Positions 52,129-61,008 of a DNA stretch of 64,000 bases are shown piece by piece (the stretch's first letter is position 1; each line of letters opens with the position of its first letter). Location of the stretch: the NCBI RefSeq assembly GCF_050749805.1, contig NZ_CP192738.1, positions 4,216,001 through 4,280,000 on the forward strand, read 5' to 3'. The notes below the pieces were generated by a model. That model saw only the letters and a list, made by a program, of their open reading frames with translations, searched no databases and was not told where the DNA came from. A program made the position numbers and the translations under genes. The stretch comes from Hahella sp018986435 (lineage in GTDB: Bacteria > Pseudomonadota > Gammaproteobacteria > Pseudomonadales > Oleiphilaceae).

Positions 52129-55100
52129 TTGACAGAGCGGCGCCAACTTCCTTCAAATTCAACGACTATCAAGTACTGGCCTCAGGCCGTCGGACAGTCA
52201 GACGCTTACATTCTGGCGCAGGCGCTCAAAGAGCAAAAACGCCTGTTGGTGGTAATAACACCAGATATGCCCTCGGCGGATCAGCTCGAATCAGCGGTGA
52301 AATTTTTTTTAGGGGACGTGAAAAAAAATGAGAACACGCCCCCAATTTTGACCTTACCGGACTGGGAAACCCTTCCTTACGATACTTTTTCGCCTCATCA
52401 GGACATTATTTCCCAGCGTATTCAGACCCTGCATAAACTACCGACCTGCGCCAGCGGCCTGCTTATTGTCCCGCTCAGCACCATCATGGTGCGTCTGGCG
52501 CCAAAGGAGTTTGTGCAACGCTCCACCCTGATCCTGCGCAAAGGTCAGCCACTCAGGATAGACAGTTATAGATCCGAGCTGGAGCAAGCGGGTTACCGCT
52601 GCGTCGATACGGTTTATGAGCACGGGGAGTTTGCCGTCAGAGGGTCGATTTTCGACATATTCCCGATGGGCTCCAAAGCGCCTTATCGTATTGACCTGTT
52701 TGACGAAGAAGTCGAAACCCTGCGCCAGTTTGATCCAGAGACTCAGCGCTCCGCTGGACAGGTGGATGAAATCAGTCTGTTGCCTGCGCACGAGTTTCCA
52801 CTTAACGACGCATCTATCCAGTTATTCAAAGACAACTTCTACGAGAAGTTTCCGGGCGCGTCCCGCAACATTCCTTTGCTGCAAGACATAAGCCGCGGCA
52901 TCGCCACGCCCGGGCTGGAGTACTACCTAACTCTATTTTTTACTGAGACCGCCAGCCTGCTGGATTATGTGGCCAAAGACGCCTGCTTCGCCCTTTATGA
53001 TGGGCTGCACGAAAAAGCGCTGCATTTCTGGAAAGACCTTGAACAGCGTTACGAGGATTTGCGTCACGATATTCAGCGGCCCCTCTTACCACCAGCGGAT
53101 ATTTATCTGCGGGTTGATGAGCTGTTTGAGGGACTGAAGCAATTCCCTCGCGCGCAATTCAGCGCCAAGTCCGAGGAAACGGACAAGCCGTTCTCTCCCC
53201 TTCCCCACTTGGCTCTGGACGCCAAGAAGGAAAACCCGTTACAGGCTATTGACTGCGCCCAGCAGGACAGCGGTTACAAGATAGTCTTGTGCGCGGAGTC
53301 CGCCGGTCGCCAGCAAGCGCTGATGGATACATTCAAGGAGCACGGCAGACCACTGAACTTGTTAGAGTCCTGGGAAGCGTGCCTGAACTCCACCGACCCG
53401 TGGAATATCACGGTGGCTGAGCTGGCGAAAGGCTTCGCTGATAACGAAAACCGGATTCTGGTCGTAGCGGAAGCTGATCTGTATGAAGGCAGAGTCCTGC
53501 AGCGGAGACGACGCAAGCGGACTCAGGAAAGCCCGGAAAACATCATTCAGAACCTGACCGAGCTGAAGCTTAATGCGCCGGTTGTGCATATCGATCACGG
53601 CATCGGCCGCTATAAAGGCCTGCAGTCACTCGAAGTGGACGGCCAGAAACAGGAGTTTCTGGTGCTGGAATACGCCAATGAAGCCAAGCTGTATGTACCG
53701 GTATCCTCTCTGCACCTGATTTCCCGCTATGCCGGCCTTGACGATAATCTGGCGCCGATTAACAAACTCGGTACGGATCGCTGGTCCGCCGCTAAGCGTC
53801 AAGCAGCGGAGAAGATTAAAGACAGCGCGGCGGAGCTGCTGGATATTTACGCCAAGCGCGAACTGCACAAAGGCTACGCCTGCCCGCCGCCGGATGAGCA
53901 TTATCGCGCCTTCTCTGCCGCCTTCCCGTTTGAGGAAACGCCGGATCAGGCCACGACGATCAACGCAGTCCTACAGGACATGATGAAGCCACGCCCCATG
54001 GACCGGCTCGTCTGCGGCGATGTGGGCTTCGGCAAAACGGAAGTCGCCATGCGCGCCGCCTTCCTCGCCGCGCATGCAGGACGCCAGGTGGCGATACTCA
54101 CGCCAACCACACTGCTTGCGCAACAGCATTTTCAGTCCTTCCAGGACCGCTTCGCCGACACCGCAATCAACGTCGAACTGATTTCCCGCTTTCGCAGCGC
54201 TAGCGATATAGAAAAAGTCAAAGACAAACTATCGGAAGGCAAGGTCGACATTCTCGTCGGCACCCATAAACTGCTGCAGAAAGACATCCAGTTTAAGAAT
54301 CTCGGCCTGCTGATTATCGACGAGGAGCATCGTTTCGGCGTGCAGCAAAAGGAGAAGGTTAAATCTCTGCGCGCCAACATCGATATACTCACACTGACCG
54401 CCACGCCGATACCGCGCACCCTGAACCTTTCCTTTCAGGGCGTCCGCGATTTGTCGATTATCGCCACCCCGCCGGAGAAGCGCCTGTCCGTCAAAACCTT
54501 CGTACAGGAACACAGCAACAGCATTATCAAAGAAGCCGTGCTGCGGGAAATTTTACGGGGCGGCCAAGTGTTCTGCCTGCACAATGAGGTTAACACTATC
54601 AACAAAGCCGCGGCCGAGTTGCAGGAGATGGTTCCGGATGCGCGCGTGGCTGTCGCCCATGGCCAGATGCGTGAGCGTGAGCTGGAAAAGGTCATGTCGG
54701 ATTTTTACCATAAGCGCTTCAATGTGCTGATGTGCACTACCATTATTGAAACCGGTATCGACATTCCCTCCGCCAACACCATTATCATCGAACGCGCGGA
54801 TAAATTCGGCCTGGCGCAGCTGCACCAGCTGCGGGGCCGGGTCGGCCGCTCTCATCACCAGGCATACGCCTACCTGTTGACCCCTCCGCCACGCAACCTC
54901 ACTGAGGACGCCAAGAAAAGGCTGGACGCCATTAGCAGCGCTCAGGATCTCGGCGCAGGGTTCACCCTGGCCACCCACGATCTGGAAATTCGCGGCGCAG
55001 GGGAATTGCTTGGCGAAGAGCAAAGCGGGCATATCCAGAACATTGGCTTCACGCTTTATCTGCAATTGTTGGATGCGGCGGTCAAAGCCATGCGCGAGGG

Positions 55101-55578
55101 CAAAGAGCTGGATCTGACCCAACCTCTCGATCAAGGTTGTGAAGTCAATCTGCGTTTGCCCGCACTGATTCCCGACGACTATCTGCCGGATGTTCACAAC
55201 CGTCTGATCCTGTATAAACGCGTCGCCAGCGCCAAGGATGAGGACGCATTGCAGTCTCTGCAAATTGAGATGATTGACCGCTTTGGCCTCTTGCCTGACG
55301 CAACCAAAAATCTGTTCCGCCAGGCTCGCCTGAAATTGACCGCCGACAGGCTGGGCATCGCTCGAATTGATATCGGCGCCAGGGGCGGCGTGATCGAATT
55401 CAACGCGAAGACCACCATCGAACCGATCAAACTGGTCAATCTCATCCAGCGTGAACCCAAGCACTATAAATTGGACGGAGGCTCCAAGTTACGCGTCACT
55501 CGCTCACTGGAGGACAAGGAAGACCGTATGCAATTCGTGGAAAAACTTCTGAAGTCCTTCGCTCCCGCCCGCGCATAA
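52129..55578 (+). CDS. mfd: Transcription-repair coupling factor Mfd
   Basis: A 1149-residue DNA translocase that removes stalled RNA polymerase and recruits UvrA to lesions. The start is a TTG preceded at 8 bases by AAGGTGGAG, a strong ribosome site. The N-terminal UvrB-like module spans ~1-330 (DTFSPHQDIISQRIQTLHKL). The RNA-polymerase-interacting CarD-like domain is near 480-560 (PVVHIDHGIGRYKGLQSLEV). SF2 motor: GDVGFGKTEVAMRAAF Walker A, LLIIDEEHRFGVQQKEK DEEH box, LTATPIPRTLNLSFQGVRDLS motif III, and LHQLRGRVGRSHHQAYAYLL motif VI. The C-terminal TRCF domain follows (~1000-1149). Length matches E. coli (1148). Confidence 0.97.
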   Translation: MTERRQLPSNSTTIKYWPQAVGQSDAYILAQALKEQKRLLVVITPDMPSADQLESAVKFFLGDVKKNENTPPILTLPDWETLPYDTFSPHQDIISQRIQTLHKLPTCASGLLIVPLSTIMVRLAPKEFVQRSTLILRKGQPLRIDSYRSELEQAGYRCVDTVYEHGEFAVRGSIFDIFPMGSKAPYRIDLFDEEVETLRQFDPETQRSAGQVDEISLLPAHEFPLNDASIQLFKDNFYEKFPGASRNIPLLQDISRGIATPGLEYYLTLFFTETASLLDYVAKDACFALYDGLHEKALHFWKDLEQRYEDLRHDIQRPLLPPADIYLRVDELFEGLKQFPRAQFSAKSEETDKPFSPLPHLALDAKKENPLQAIDCAQQDSGYKIVLCAESAGRQQALMDTFKEHGRPLNLLESWEACLNSTDPWNITVAELAKGFADNENRILVVAEADLYEGRVLQRRRRKRTQESPENIIQNLTELKLNAPVVHIDHGIGRYKGLQSLEVDGQKQEFLVLEYANEAKLYVPVSSLHLISRYAGLDDNLAPINKLGTDRWSAAKRQAAEKIKDSAAELLDIYAKRELHKGYACPPPDEHYRAFSAAFPFEETPDQATTINAVLQDMMKPRPMDRLVCGDVGFGKTEVAMRAAFLAAHAGRQVAILTPTTLLAQQHFQSFQDRFADTAINVELISRFRSASDIEKVKDKLSEGKVDILVGTHKLLQKDIQFKNLGLLIIDEEHRFGVQQKEKVKSLRANIDILTLTATPIPRTLNLSFQGVRDLSIIATPPEKRLSVKTFVQEHSNSIIKEAVLREILRGGQVFCLHNEVNTINKAAAELQEMVPDARVAVAHGQMRERELEKVMSDFYHKRFNVLMCTTIIETGIDIPSANTIIIERADKFGLAQLHQLRGRVGRSHHQAYAYLLTPPPRNLTEDAKKRLDAISSAQDLGAGFTLATHDLEIRGAGELLGEEQSGHIQNIGFTLYLQLLDAAVKAMREGKELDLTQPLDQGCEVNLRLPALIPDDYLPDVHNRLILYKRVASAKDEDALQSLQIEMIDRFGLLPDATKNLFRQARLKLTADRLGIARIDIGARGGVIEFNAKTTIEPIKLVNLIQREPKHYKLDGGSKLRVTRSLEDKEDRMQFVEKLLKSFAPARA

Positions 55579-55605
55579 CCCTGCCGGGCGGCCCCGGCGC
55601 CAGGG
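55579..55605 (+). terminator. GC-rich hairpin after mfd
   Basis: CCCTG and CCGGG pair with CCCGG and CAGGG just after the mfd stop codon. No T-tract follows, so it may be a weak or Rho-assisted terminator. A TATACT at 55614-55619 could be the -10 of csiV, with no good -35. Confidence 0.4.
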
Positions 55606-55734
55606 AAATGTAGTATACTTTGTGAGGGTTTGTTGATGGATGGCCACTTCCCCATTGGCGCCATCAACCCGCCCTAGCTTTTATTCCCTGGCGCACGCCT
55701 TCCAATCACAAAACAAAAGAAGTTGTCCAAATAA

Positions 55735-56601
55735 ATGCTATTTTGCCGAACACCTCAACTTTGCCCTTTTTCAGCGCGAAGCATTGCACTCTTTCTCACG
55801 CTGTTTCTTGGGCTTATGTCTTCCAGCCTGCGCGCCTATGCAGGGCTTTATCAAATCGACCTCATCATGTTCAAAACCCCCGTGCCGGAAGGGGAAGAAA
55901 ACTTCGAATATTATCCCGTCGATTACAATCCCGAAGCACCGCTTCTGGTGGACTTCACACCGCTGAGCAGTCTGCAGAAACAGGCGCTCGGCGCAAACCA
56001 GACACTGTTAAAGTGGATCGCCAACAACCTTGACCGTCGCTCTGGTTATCAGGTTGTCTGGCATAAATCCTGGGTCTCGAATCTCGCGTACAACCAAGAT
56101 ACGCCCGTGCGCATTTTTGATACGGAAAGATTGGGCGAGGGCTATAGCATAGAGGGCGTGGTGAGCCTGTCACGCACTCGTTACCTGCACACCACGATTG
56201 ATTTATCTCTGGTGGAGTGGAGGCAAAAACAGCCAGGCGGCGCTATGGATGACATGTTTACGCCCTTCCCCGAGCAAACGGGCGCCGCCAATGCGCTCAC
56301 GCCAATGCCGCAAAACACGCCGGGAGCAAAAGTAACCGCACCCGACAGCGAGGAGCCGTTCATGGAAGAGGCCTTCAGAGGACTTGAGCCTGTCGCCCGC
56401 TACCGCAACCGACAATCACGCCGCATGCGCAGCGGCGAGGTCCACTATCTGGATCATCCTGTCGTGGGCGTACTGGTCAAAATTATCCCGGTCCGTAATG
56501 TGCGCATCCAGACTTCCGTCGACACCGCAGAAGGCAACCTGGCTGGCGAGGACGAGAAAGAGTCGGAAGAAAGCGAAACCAACAGTCCAACGGAAGACTG
56601 A
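55735..56601 (+). CDS. csiV: CsiV-family protein (PF10972)
   Basis: A 288-residue exported protein. Residues ~15-36 are a signal peptide (SIALFLTLFLGLMSSSLRAYA). The mature protein begins GLYQIDLIMFKTP, the conserved start of the CsiV family, and carries YQVVWHKSWV and the later RMRSGEVHYLDHPVVGVLVKI. In Vibrio cholerae CsiV binds peptidoglycan in the periplasm and is needed for PBP1A-dependent wall synthesis through its lipoprotein activator. The same gene follows mfd in Pseudomonas (PA3003, from memory). The C-terminal 25 residues are acidic. Start is accepted for its signal peptide; the ribosome site is weak. Confidence 0.85.
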   Translation: MLFCRTPQLCPFSARSIALFLTLFLGLMSSSLRAYAGLYQIDLIMFKTPVPEGEENFEYYPVDYNPEAPLLVDFTPLSSLQKQALGANQTLLKWIANNLDRRSGYQVVWHKSWVSNLAYNQDTPVRIFDTERLGEGYSIEGVVSLSRTRYLHTTIDLSLVEWRQKQPGGAMDDMFTPFPEQTGAANALTPMPQNTPGAKVTAPDSEEPFMEEAFRGLEPVARYRNRQSRRMRSGEVHYLDHPVVGVLVKIIPVRNVRIQTSVDTAEGNLAGEDEKESEESETNSPTED

Positions 56602-56640
56602 TATAACATACACAAGTTAGACGGCTTTGAGCATCCAATA

Positions 56641-56669
56641 AAAAAGCGGGGTAATTTCCCCGCTTTTTT
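56641..56669. terminator. Bidirectional intrinsic terminator
   Basis: An AAAAAGCGGGG stem pairs with CCCCGCTTTTTT around a 6-base loop. A and T runs flank both sides, so it serves both csiV (+) and mtnP (-). Confidence 0.9.
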
Positions 56670-56708
56670 CATTCAACGATCAGCATGTATAACGCACAAC
56701 GCAGAAGG

Positions 56709-57443
56709 TCAGCTCTCTGCAACCAGCGCCGCCAGCAGCTGCTTCACATATCCCATACCCTGATCAATCGCCTCATGGATTTCTTCCATAGTGATGATAT
56801 TTTCGCTGACGCCCGCCGCCGGATTAACGACCAGGGAAATACAGGCATAAGGGACATCCAGCTCGCGCGCCAACGCCGCTTCCGGCATTCCCGTCATACC
56901 AACGATGTCACAGCCGTCTTGTTTCATGCGGCGGATTTCCGCCACCGTCTCCAGGCGCGGTCCCTGGGTAGCGCCGTAAACGCCAAAGTTGCTGTGTTTA
57001 ACGCCCAAGGCGGTCGCCTTTTCACAAATCAGTTTGCGCAGCGCTTCATCATAGGGGTAGCTGAAATCGATATGGGTGACATGGTCGATATCGCCCTGAA
57101 AATAAGTATGCTCGCGCCCATAAGTGTAATCGATCACCTGGTCAGGGATGCACACATGGGTCGCCCCCATATCCGGATGAATGCCGCCTACGGCGTTTAC
57201 CGCCAGGATGCCTTTGGCGCCCGCTTCTTTCAGCGCCCAGATATTAGCGCGGTAATTCACTTCATGAGGCGGGATTCGATGCGGATTGCCGTGACGCGCC
57301 AAAAACAGCACCTCCTTCCCTTGCAACTGTGCGCGTACGATATCCGCCGAGGGCGCCCCCCAGGGCGTATCAATCTTATCCTGCCCCTTGATTTCCAGAC
57401 CTTCCAGCTCAGTCAGTCCAGTGCCTCCGATAATGGCGTACAT
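56709..57443 (-). CDS. mtnP: S-methyl-5'-thioinosine phosphorylase (MTAP/PNP family)
   Basis: A 244-residue purine-nucleoside phosphorylase family enzyme. AIIGGTGLTELEGL opens the phosphate site. LARHGNPHRIPPHEVNYRANIWAL is the family signature. NAVGGIHPDMG, YGATQGPRLETVAEIRRM and DIVGMTGMPEAALARELDVPYA are also conserved. The closest known neighbourhood match is P. aeruginosa PA3004, an S-methyl-5'-thioinosine phosphorylase that salvages methylthioadenosine after deamination; this specificity is inferred from synteny. GGAGAG lies 6 bases upstream of the ATG, inside the end of the upstream channel gene, which is one base away. Confidence 0.88.
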   Translation of the reverse strand: MYAIIGGTGLTELEGLEIKGQDKIDTPWGAPSADIVRAQLQGKEVLFLARHGNPHRIPPHEVNYRANIWALKEAGAKGILAVNAVGGIHPDMGATHVCIPDQVIDYTYGREHTYFQGDIDHVTHIDFSYPYDEALRKLICEKATALGVKHSNFGVYGATQGPRLETVAEIRRMKQDGCDIVGMTGMPEAALARELDVPYACISLVVNPAAGVSENIITMEEIHEAIDQGMGYVKQLLAALVAES

Positions 57444-57444
57444 G

Positions 57445-58566
57445 TCATTCTCTCCGATCTTGTAAACTGTCTGCTTCTTTCAACACTTTCAGTTGGTCCG
57501 GCAAATGCACCGTTTGCGTTGGAAACGCCACTTCCGCGCCGTGCTGCTGAATAATATCCATCACTTTGATCAGCACGTCCTGCTTGACCTCATGGTACTT
57601 GATCCAGTTGGTGGTCTTGGTGAATGTGTAGATAAAGAAGTCCAGAGATGACGCCGCAAAAGCATTGAAATTGACAATCATGGTCTGGGTTTCATCTATT
57701 TCATCGTGCTCCGCCAACATGGCTTTCACCTGCTCCACAATCACCGGCACTTGTTTGAAATCGTCATAGCGAACGCCGATAGTCTCGTAGATACGACGGT
57801 GAGTCATTCGGGAAGGGTTCTCCACCGAGATCGTAGTAAAGGTGGAATTGGGCACATACAACGGACGCTTGTCGAAGGTGCGAATACAGGTCAGACGCCA
57901 ACCGATCTGCTCTACTGTTCCCTCAATGTTTTTGTCTGGAGAACGAATCCAGTCCCCCACGGAGAACGGACGGTCCAGATAGATCATCAGGCCGCCGAAA
58001 AAGTTGGCCAGCAAATCCTTGGCGGCAAATCCCACTGCAATGCCGCCGATACCCCCAAACGCCAGCACCCCGGATACGCTATAACCCAGGGTCTGCATGA
58101 TAACCAGCGCCCCGGTAATAATGATGGATGCGCGCAGCAGTTTGCTGATCGCCGACATGGTGGTCTTGTCCATGGGCTGTTTCATCTTGTCCGGCGACAC
58201 CAGAATTTCTTCCGCGCCTCTGACGAAACGGATCAGGAACCAGATAATCAGCACGATGACGCCGATAGCCCGGATAATATCCACCGCCTCAAATACGACT
58301 GCACCGGTTTCCCGCTGCGCCACTTCCGCCGCCCAGGAAAGCCCGATCAGCCAGATGAATACCCCAAGCGGCTTGGCGCCGGCGTCCAGGAGCGTGTCAT
58401 CCCATAAGTTCCGGGTTTTCGCCAGCTGACGCGCGATTCGCGCCGTTACTTTATGGCACAAATAATTGGCGACCAGGGTTACGAAGACGATGAGAAACAC
58501 CCGCACAATCCAATGCATGGAATCGTCGGCAAACCCCAACCAAGAACTCGCTTCACTCCAGGACAC
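57445..58566 (-). CDS. MscS-family mechanosensitive ion channel
   Basis: A 373-residue small-conductance mechanosensitive channel homologue of the inner membrane. Helices lie at ~18-38 (IVRVFLIVFVTLVANYLCHKV), ~65-85, ~95-112 (IRAIGVIVLIIWFLIRFV) and ~135-155. The pore helix is GVLAFGGIGGIAVGFAAKDLLANFFGG, the alanine/glycine-rich TM3 signature. DRPFSVGDWIRSPDKNIEGTVEQIGWR opens the beta domain, and VENPSRMTHRRIYETIGVRY follows. It is longer than E. coli MscS (286) by an extra N-terminal helix pair, like YbdG-type members. It may release solutes under hypo-osmotic shock. Confidence 0.92.
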   Translation of the reverse strand: MSWSEASSWLGFADDSMHWIVRVFLIVFVTLVANYLCHKVTARIARQLAKTRNLWDDTLLDAGAKPLGVFIWLIGLSWAAEVAQRETGAVVFEAVDIIRAIGVIVLIIWFLIRFVRGAEEILVSPDKMKQPMDKTTMSAISKLLRASIIITGALVIMQTLGYSVSGVLAFGGIGGIAVGFAAKDLLANFFGGLMIYLDRPFSVGDWIRSPDKNIEGTVEQIGWRLTCIRTFDKRPLYVPNSTFTTISVENPSRMTHRRIYETIGVRYDDFKQVPVIVEQVKAMLAEHDEIDETQTMIVNFNAFAASSLDFFIYTFTKTTNWIKYHEVKQDVLIKVMDIIQQHGAEVAFPTQTVHLPDQLKVLKEADSLQDRRE

Positions 58567-58608
58567 AACTTCCCCCTATCGTTACGTTAGTATGCTATTT
58601 CATCACGT

Positions 58609-59649
58609 TTACTGACGCAGGCTTTGCGCCAGCTCACGGGCTCGGGCCAGCCTCGCCTGATCCACCATCCCCACAGGGCGTCGTCGCATACTGTGGCGAC
58701 GGCGCAGTGAATCCTCCGGGAATAATAGATCCTCAGGCAGGGCCTCCAATTTATTGGCGACCTTGAGTAAGCGCTCCGGATTGTTGCACGCCATCAGCAG
58801 ATCACAGCCCGCCTGCAGCGCCCTGACAACGCTGGCGCTTTCATCCTCCTCGCCATCCAGATCCGCCCCCTGCATGCCCATATCGTCACTGATAATAGCG
58901 CCCTGATATTGCAAGCGCTCACGCAAGACCTGGGTGAGCCAGAAAGCGGACTGACTTGCAGGTGAGGGGTCGCAGGCAGGATAAATGACATGAGCGGGCA
59001 TCATCGCCTCGACGCCGGCGTCAATCATCTCAATGAAAGGCCGCATGTCCGCGTCCAGTAATTCTTCATAGCTGCGCAAGTCGCGGGCGCTCTCCACATG
59101 CGTGTCTTCCGCCACAAAGCCATGTCCAGGGAAGTGCTTGCCTACGCCTGCACAGCCAGCCTCCCCCATCCCGCGCCAGAAGGCGTGCGCCAACGCCGCC
59201 GCCATTGCCGGCGTATCACCAAAAGCGCGGTCGGCGATGACTTTGTTTTTGCCATAGTCCACATCCAGCACGGGCGCGAAGCTGAAATCCAGGTCAAACT
59301 CTCTCAGCTCTATGGCGGTTAGCCAGCCCAGCTCTGTCGCCATTGCCTTGGCTTTAGCGGGGTCTTCTTGGTAGCTTGCGCGCAGTTTTCCTGGGGCCGG
59401 CAATAAAGTGCGCCCTTCCCGGAAACGTTGCACCCGACCGCCTTCCTGATCCACACACAAAAGCAGTTCAGGACGTATAGCGCGAATCTGTTTGACTAAC
59501 GCGTCCAGTTGCTGAGGATCGGTGTAATTACGTGCGAAGAATATGACGCCGCCCACGACAGGTCGGCTCAGTAGCTCCTTTTCCTCCGCACTAACATCCA
59601 GCCCTTTAAGATCGATAATCAAAGGACCCAGTTTTGCTGTCTTGCTCAT
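58609..59649 (-). CDS. nagZ: Beta-N-acetylhexosaminidase NagZ
   Basis: A 346-residue glycoside hydrolase family 3 enzyme that removes GlcNAc from GlcNAc-anhydroMurNAc peptides in cytosolic peptidoglycan recycling. GPLIIDLKGLDVSAEEKELL is the family start. LLCVDQEGGRVQRFREGRT holds the substrate-binding Asp-Gln-Glu. GVGKHFPGHGFVAEDTHVE contains the KHFPGHG signature with catalytic-loop Asp-His. AIISDDMGMQGAD contains the nucleophile Asp. No signal peptide. Length is normal (E. coli 341). It is close to a YkuD-domain gene that may act in the same pathway. Confidence 0.96.
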   Translation of the reverse strand: MSKTAKLGPLIIDLKGLDVSAEEKELLSRPVVGGVIFFARNYTDPQQLDALVKQIRAIRPELLLCVDQEGGRVQRFREGRTLLPAPGKLRASYQEDPAKAKAMATELGWLTAIELREFDLDFSFAPVLDVDYGKNKVIADRAFGDTPAMAAALAHAFWRGMGEAGCAGVGKHFPGHGFVAEDTHVESARDLRSYEELLDADMRPFIEMIDAGVEAMMPAHVIYPACDPSPASQSAFWLTQVLRERLQYQGAIISDDMGMQGADLDGEEDESASVVRALQAGCDLLMACNNPERLLKVANKLEALPEDLLFPEDSLRRRHSMRRRPVGMVDQARLARARELAQSLRQ

Positions 59650-59693
59650 AAGAAATCGCGTATCTGGCTGATTGGATTTAGGCCGCGCGCAGT

Positions 59694-60176
59694 TTAGCCG
59701 TTGATGAGAACGGGAGTTCCAGGGCCGACGCGGTCAAAAAGCCGGATAATATCTTGATTTCGCATTCGAATACAGCCATGCGACAACGGCTCGCCCATAG
59801 GCTCGGAGTCTGGAGTTCCATGTAGATAAATGTAGCGACGCATCGTGTCCACATCGCCGCCGCGGTTGAAGCCCTTTTGGGTCCCGCTCAGCCACAGAAT
59901 GCGAGTAAGAATCCAGTCGCGTTCAGGGAAGGCTTCAGCAAGCGCTGGGGAATACATTTCACCGGTCCAACGGCGGCCGCGAAACACAGCATTTAGCGGC
60001 GCCTTTGCGCCAATTTTGGCGCGAATAATATGTTCGCCCCGTGGCGTTTGTCCGCTGCCGTTACGTTCGCCAACGCCCGCTCTGGCGGTGGAAACGGTGA
60101 AAGTCTCCACCGCTTTACCTGAATCCAGCAGCGTTAACGTTTGCAATGGTACAGAGATGACAATAGAAAGCGACAT
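59694..60176 (-). CDS. YkuD-domain L,D-transpeptidase/carboxypeptidase without signal peptide
   Basis: A 160-residue protein made up almost only of a YkuD domain. GSGQTPRGEHIIRAKIG is the early family block. YIYLHGTPDSEPMGEPLSHGCIRMRNQDI has the His and the SHGCIR catalytic Cys. It starts MSLSIVISVPLQTLTLLDSG with no signal peptide or membrane helix, so it is probably cytosolic. Most YkuD enzymes act in the periplasm. A cytosolic class, ElsL of Acinetobacter, trims tetrapeptides as an L,D-carboxypeptidase in cell-wall recycling. Placement 45 bases from nagZ in the same direction fits that role. Export by an unrecognised route remains possible. Confidence 0.85.
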   Translation of the reverse strand: MSLSIVISVPLQTLTLLDSGKAVETFTVSTARAGVGERNGSGQTPRGEHIIRAKIGAKAPLNAVFRGRRWTGEMYSPALAEAFPERDWILTRILWLSGTQKGFNRGGDVDTMRRYIYLHGTPDSEPMGEPLSHGCIRMRNQDIIRLFDRVGPGTPVLING

Positions 60177-60249
60177 GAGGCTCCAGGAGTTGATTGGCGA
60201 CTGCCCCCAAGGATATTACATCCTCGCCGGGTTTACAGCCGCTCCTGAC

Positions 60250-60921
60250 TTACCCTGCGCTGGCGGCTTCCGTAGAGGTGTGACGCGACTCGTCTGAGGG
60301 GGCATTGATGCCCGCAGCCAGGAATGGCACCAGCTGATTGACGATGCCGACCACAGGGGTTTTTACACCCAGTTCTTTCTCAAGGATGCTGCCCAATGCT
60401 TCTGAGGAGGACATGGTGAAAGCCGTAGCGCCCAGCATAAACTGTATACGCCAGAAACGCTCCACCGCATTCAGTTCCGGCGTGGCGTCCTTCAACAGGC
60501 GCATGAACAAACGGAATTCCGTGGAATACTGTTGCTCCAGATACTTGCGCAAATGTCCCTGGGATTGTGTGTAAGCCAACCCGAGCAGACGCATGAAAAT
60601 TGACAGGCTCTTGCTGTTTCTGGCTGGAATGTCGATAACGGAGGAAGTAACGATCTGCAGCAGTTCCTCCAGTTCGACTTTGCGACTTTCCGCAACGACG
60701 CCCTGAAGTCTATCTCGCAATATGCGGGTGAATGGATTAATGAAGCGGGCGAACACGGCTTGAATCAGCGCGTTCTTGGAACCGAAATGGTAGTTTACCG
60801 CAGCCAGATTGACTTTGGCTTTGCTGGTTATCTGCCGCAGTGATGTTTCCGAGAACCCCCGTTCCGCGAATAACTGCTCTGCAGCATCTAAAATCCGATC
60901 AACTGTATCTGACTGAGACAT
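60250..60921 (-). CDS. psrA: TetR-family regulator PsrA
   Basis: A 223-residue TetR-family regulator. The ATG at 60921 (MSQSDTVDRILDAAEQLF) is chosen: AGAAG lies about 7 bases upstream and the N-terminus matches Pseudomonas PsrA nearly word for word (AAEQLFAERGFSETSLRQITSKAKVNLAAVNYHFGSKNALIQAVF). The helix-turn-helix spans ~25-50; the rest is a ligand-binding domain. In Pseudomonas PsrA responds to long-chain fatty acids, represses its own gene and beta-oxidation genes, and activates rpoS. Two PsrA-type sites overlap its own promoter here. It keeps its Pseudomonas neighbour nagZ, with one extra gene between. Confidence 0.93.
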   Translation of the reverse strand: MSQSDTVDRILDAAEQLFAERGFSETSLRQITSKAKVNLAAVNYHFGSKNALIQAVFARFINPFTRILRDRLQGVVAESRKVELEELLQIVTSSVIDIPARNSKSLSIFMRLLGLAYTQSQGHLRKYLEQQYSTEFRLFMRLLKDATPELNAVERFWRIQFMLGATAFTMSSSEALGSILEKELGVKTPVVGIVNQLVPFLAAGINAPSDESRHTSTEAASAG

Positions 60922-60945
60922 GTTTATTCTTCTGACGTACCGCTC

Positions 60946-60959
60946 CAAACAAGTGTTTG
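60946..60959 (-). promoter_or_regulatory. PsrA operator, proximal
   Basis: CAAAC-AAGT-GTTTG fits the PsrA consensus (C/G)AAAC-N2-4-GTTT(G/C). It covers the predicted transcription start of psrA. Confidence 0.75.
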
Positions 60960-60972
60960 AAACATACGTTTG
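60959..60972 (-). promoter_or_regulatory. PsrA operator, distal
   Basis: GAAAC-ATAC-GTTTG, a second match to the PsrA consensus, sharing one base with the proximal site and overlapping the -10 box. Confidence 0.75.
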
Positions 60973-60989
60973 ATAGGCTGGAATGTCAA
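60961..60989 (-). promoter_or_regulatory. Sigma-70 promoter of psrA
   Basis: On the minus strand a perfect TTGACA (60984-60989), 17-base spacer and TATGTT (60961-60966). The operators overlap its -10 and +1, as expected for autorepression. Transcription would start near 60954. Confidence 0.75.
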
Positions 60990-61008
60990 GTCTGACAACG
61001 TTTTATAT

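Noticed and set aside
54553..55464. 303-codon frame antisense to mfd
   Set aside because: Lies wholly inside mfd and has no ribosome site or family resemblance.
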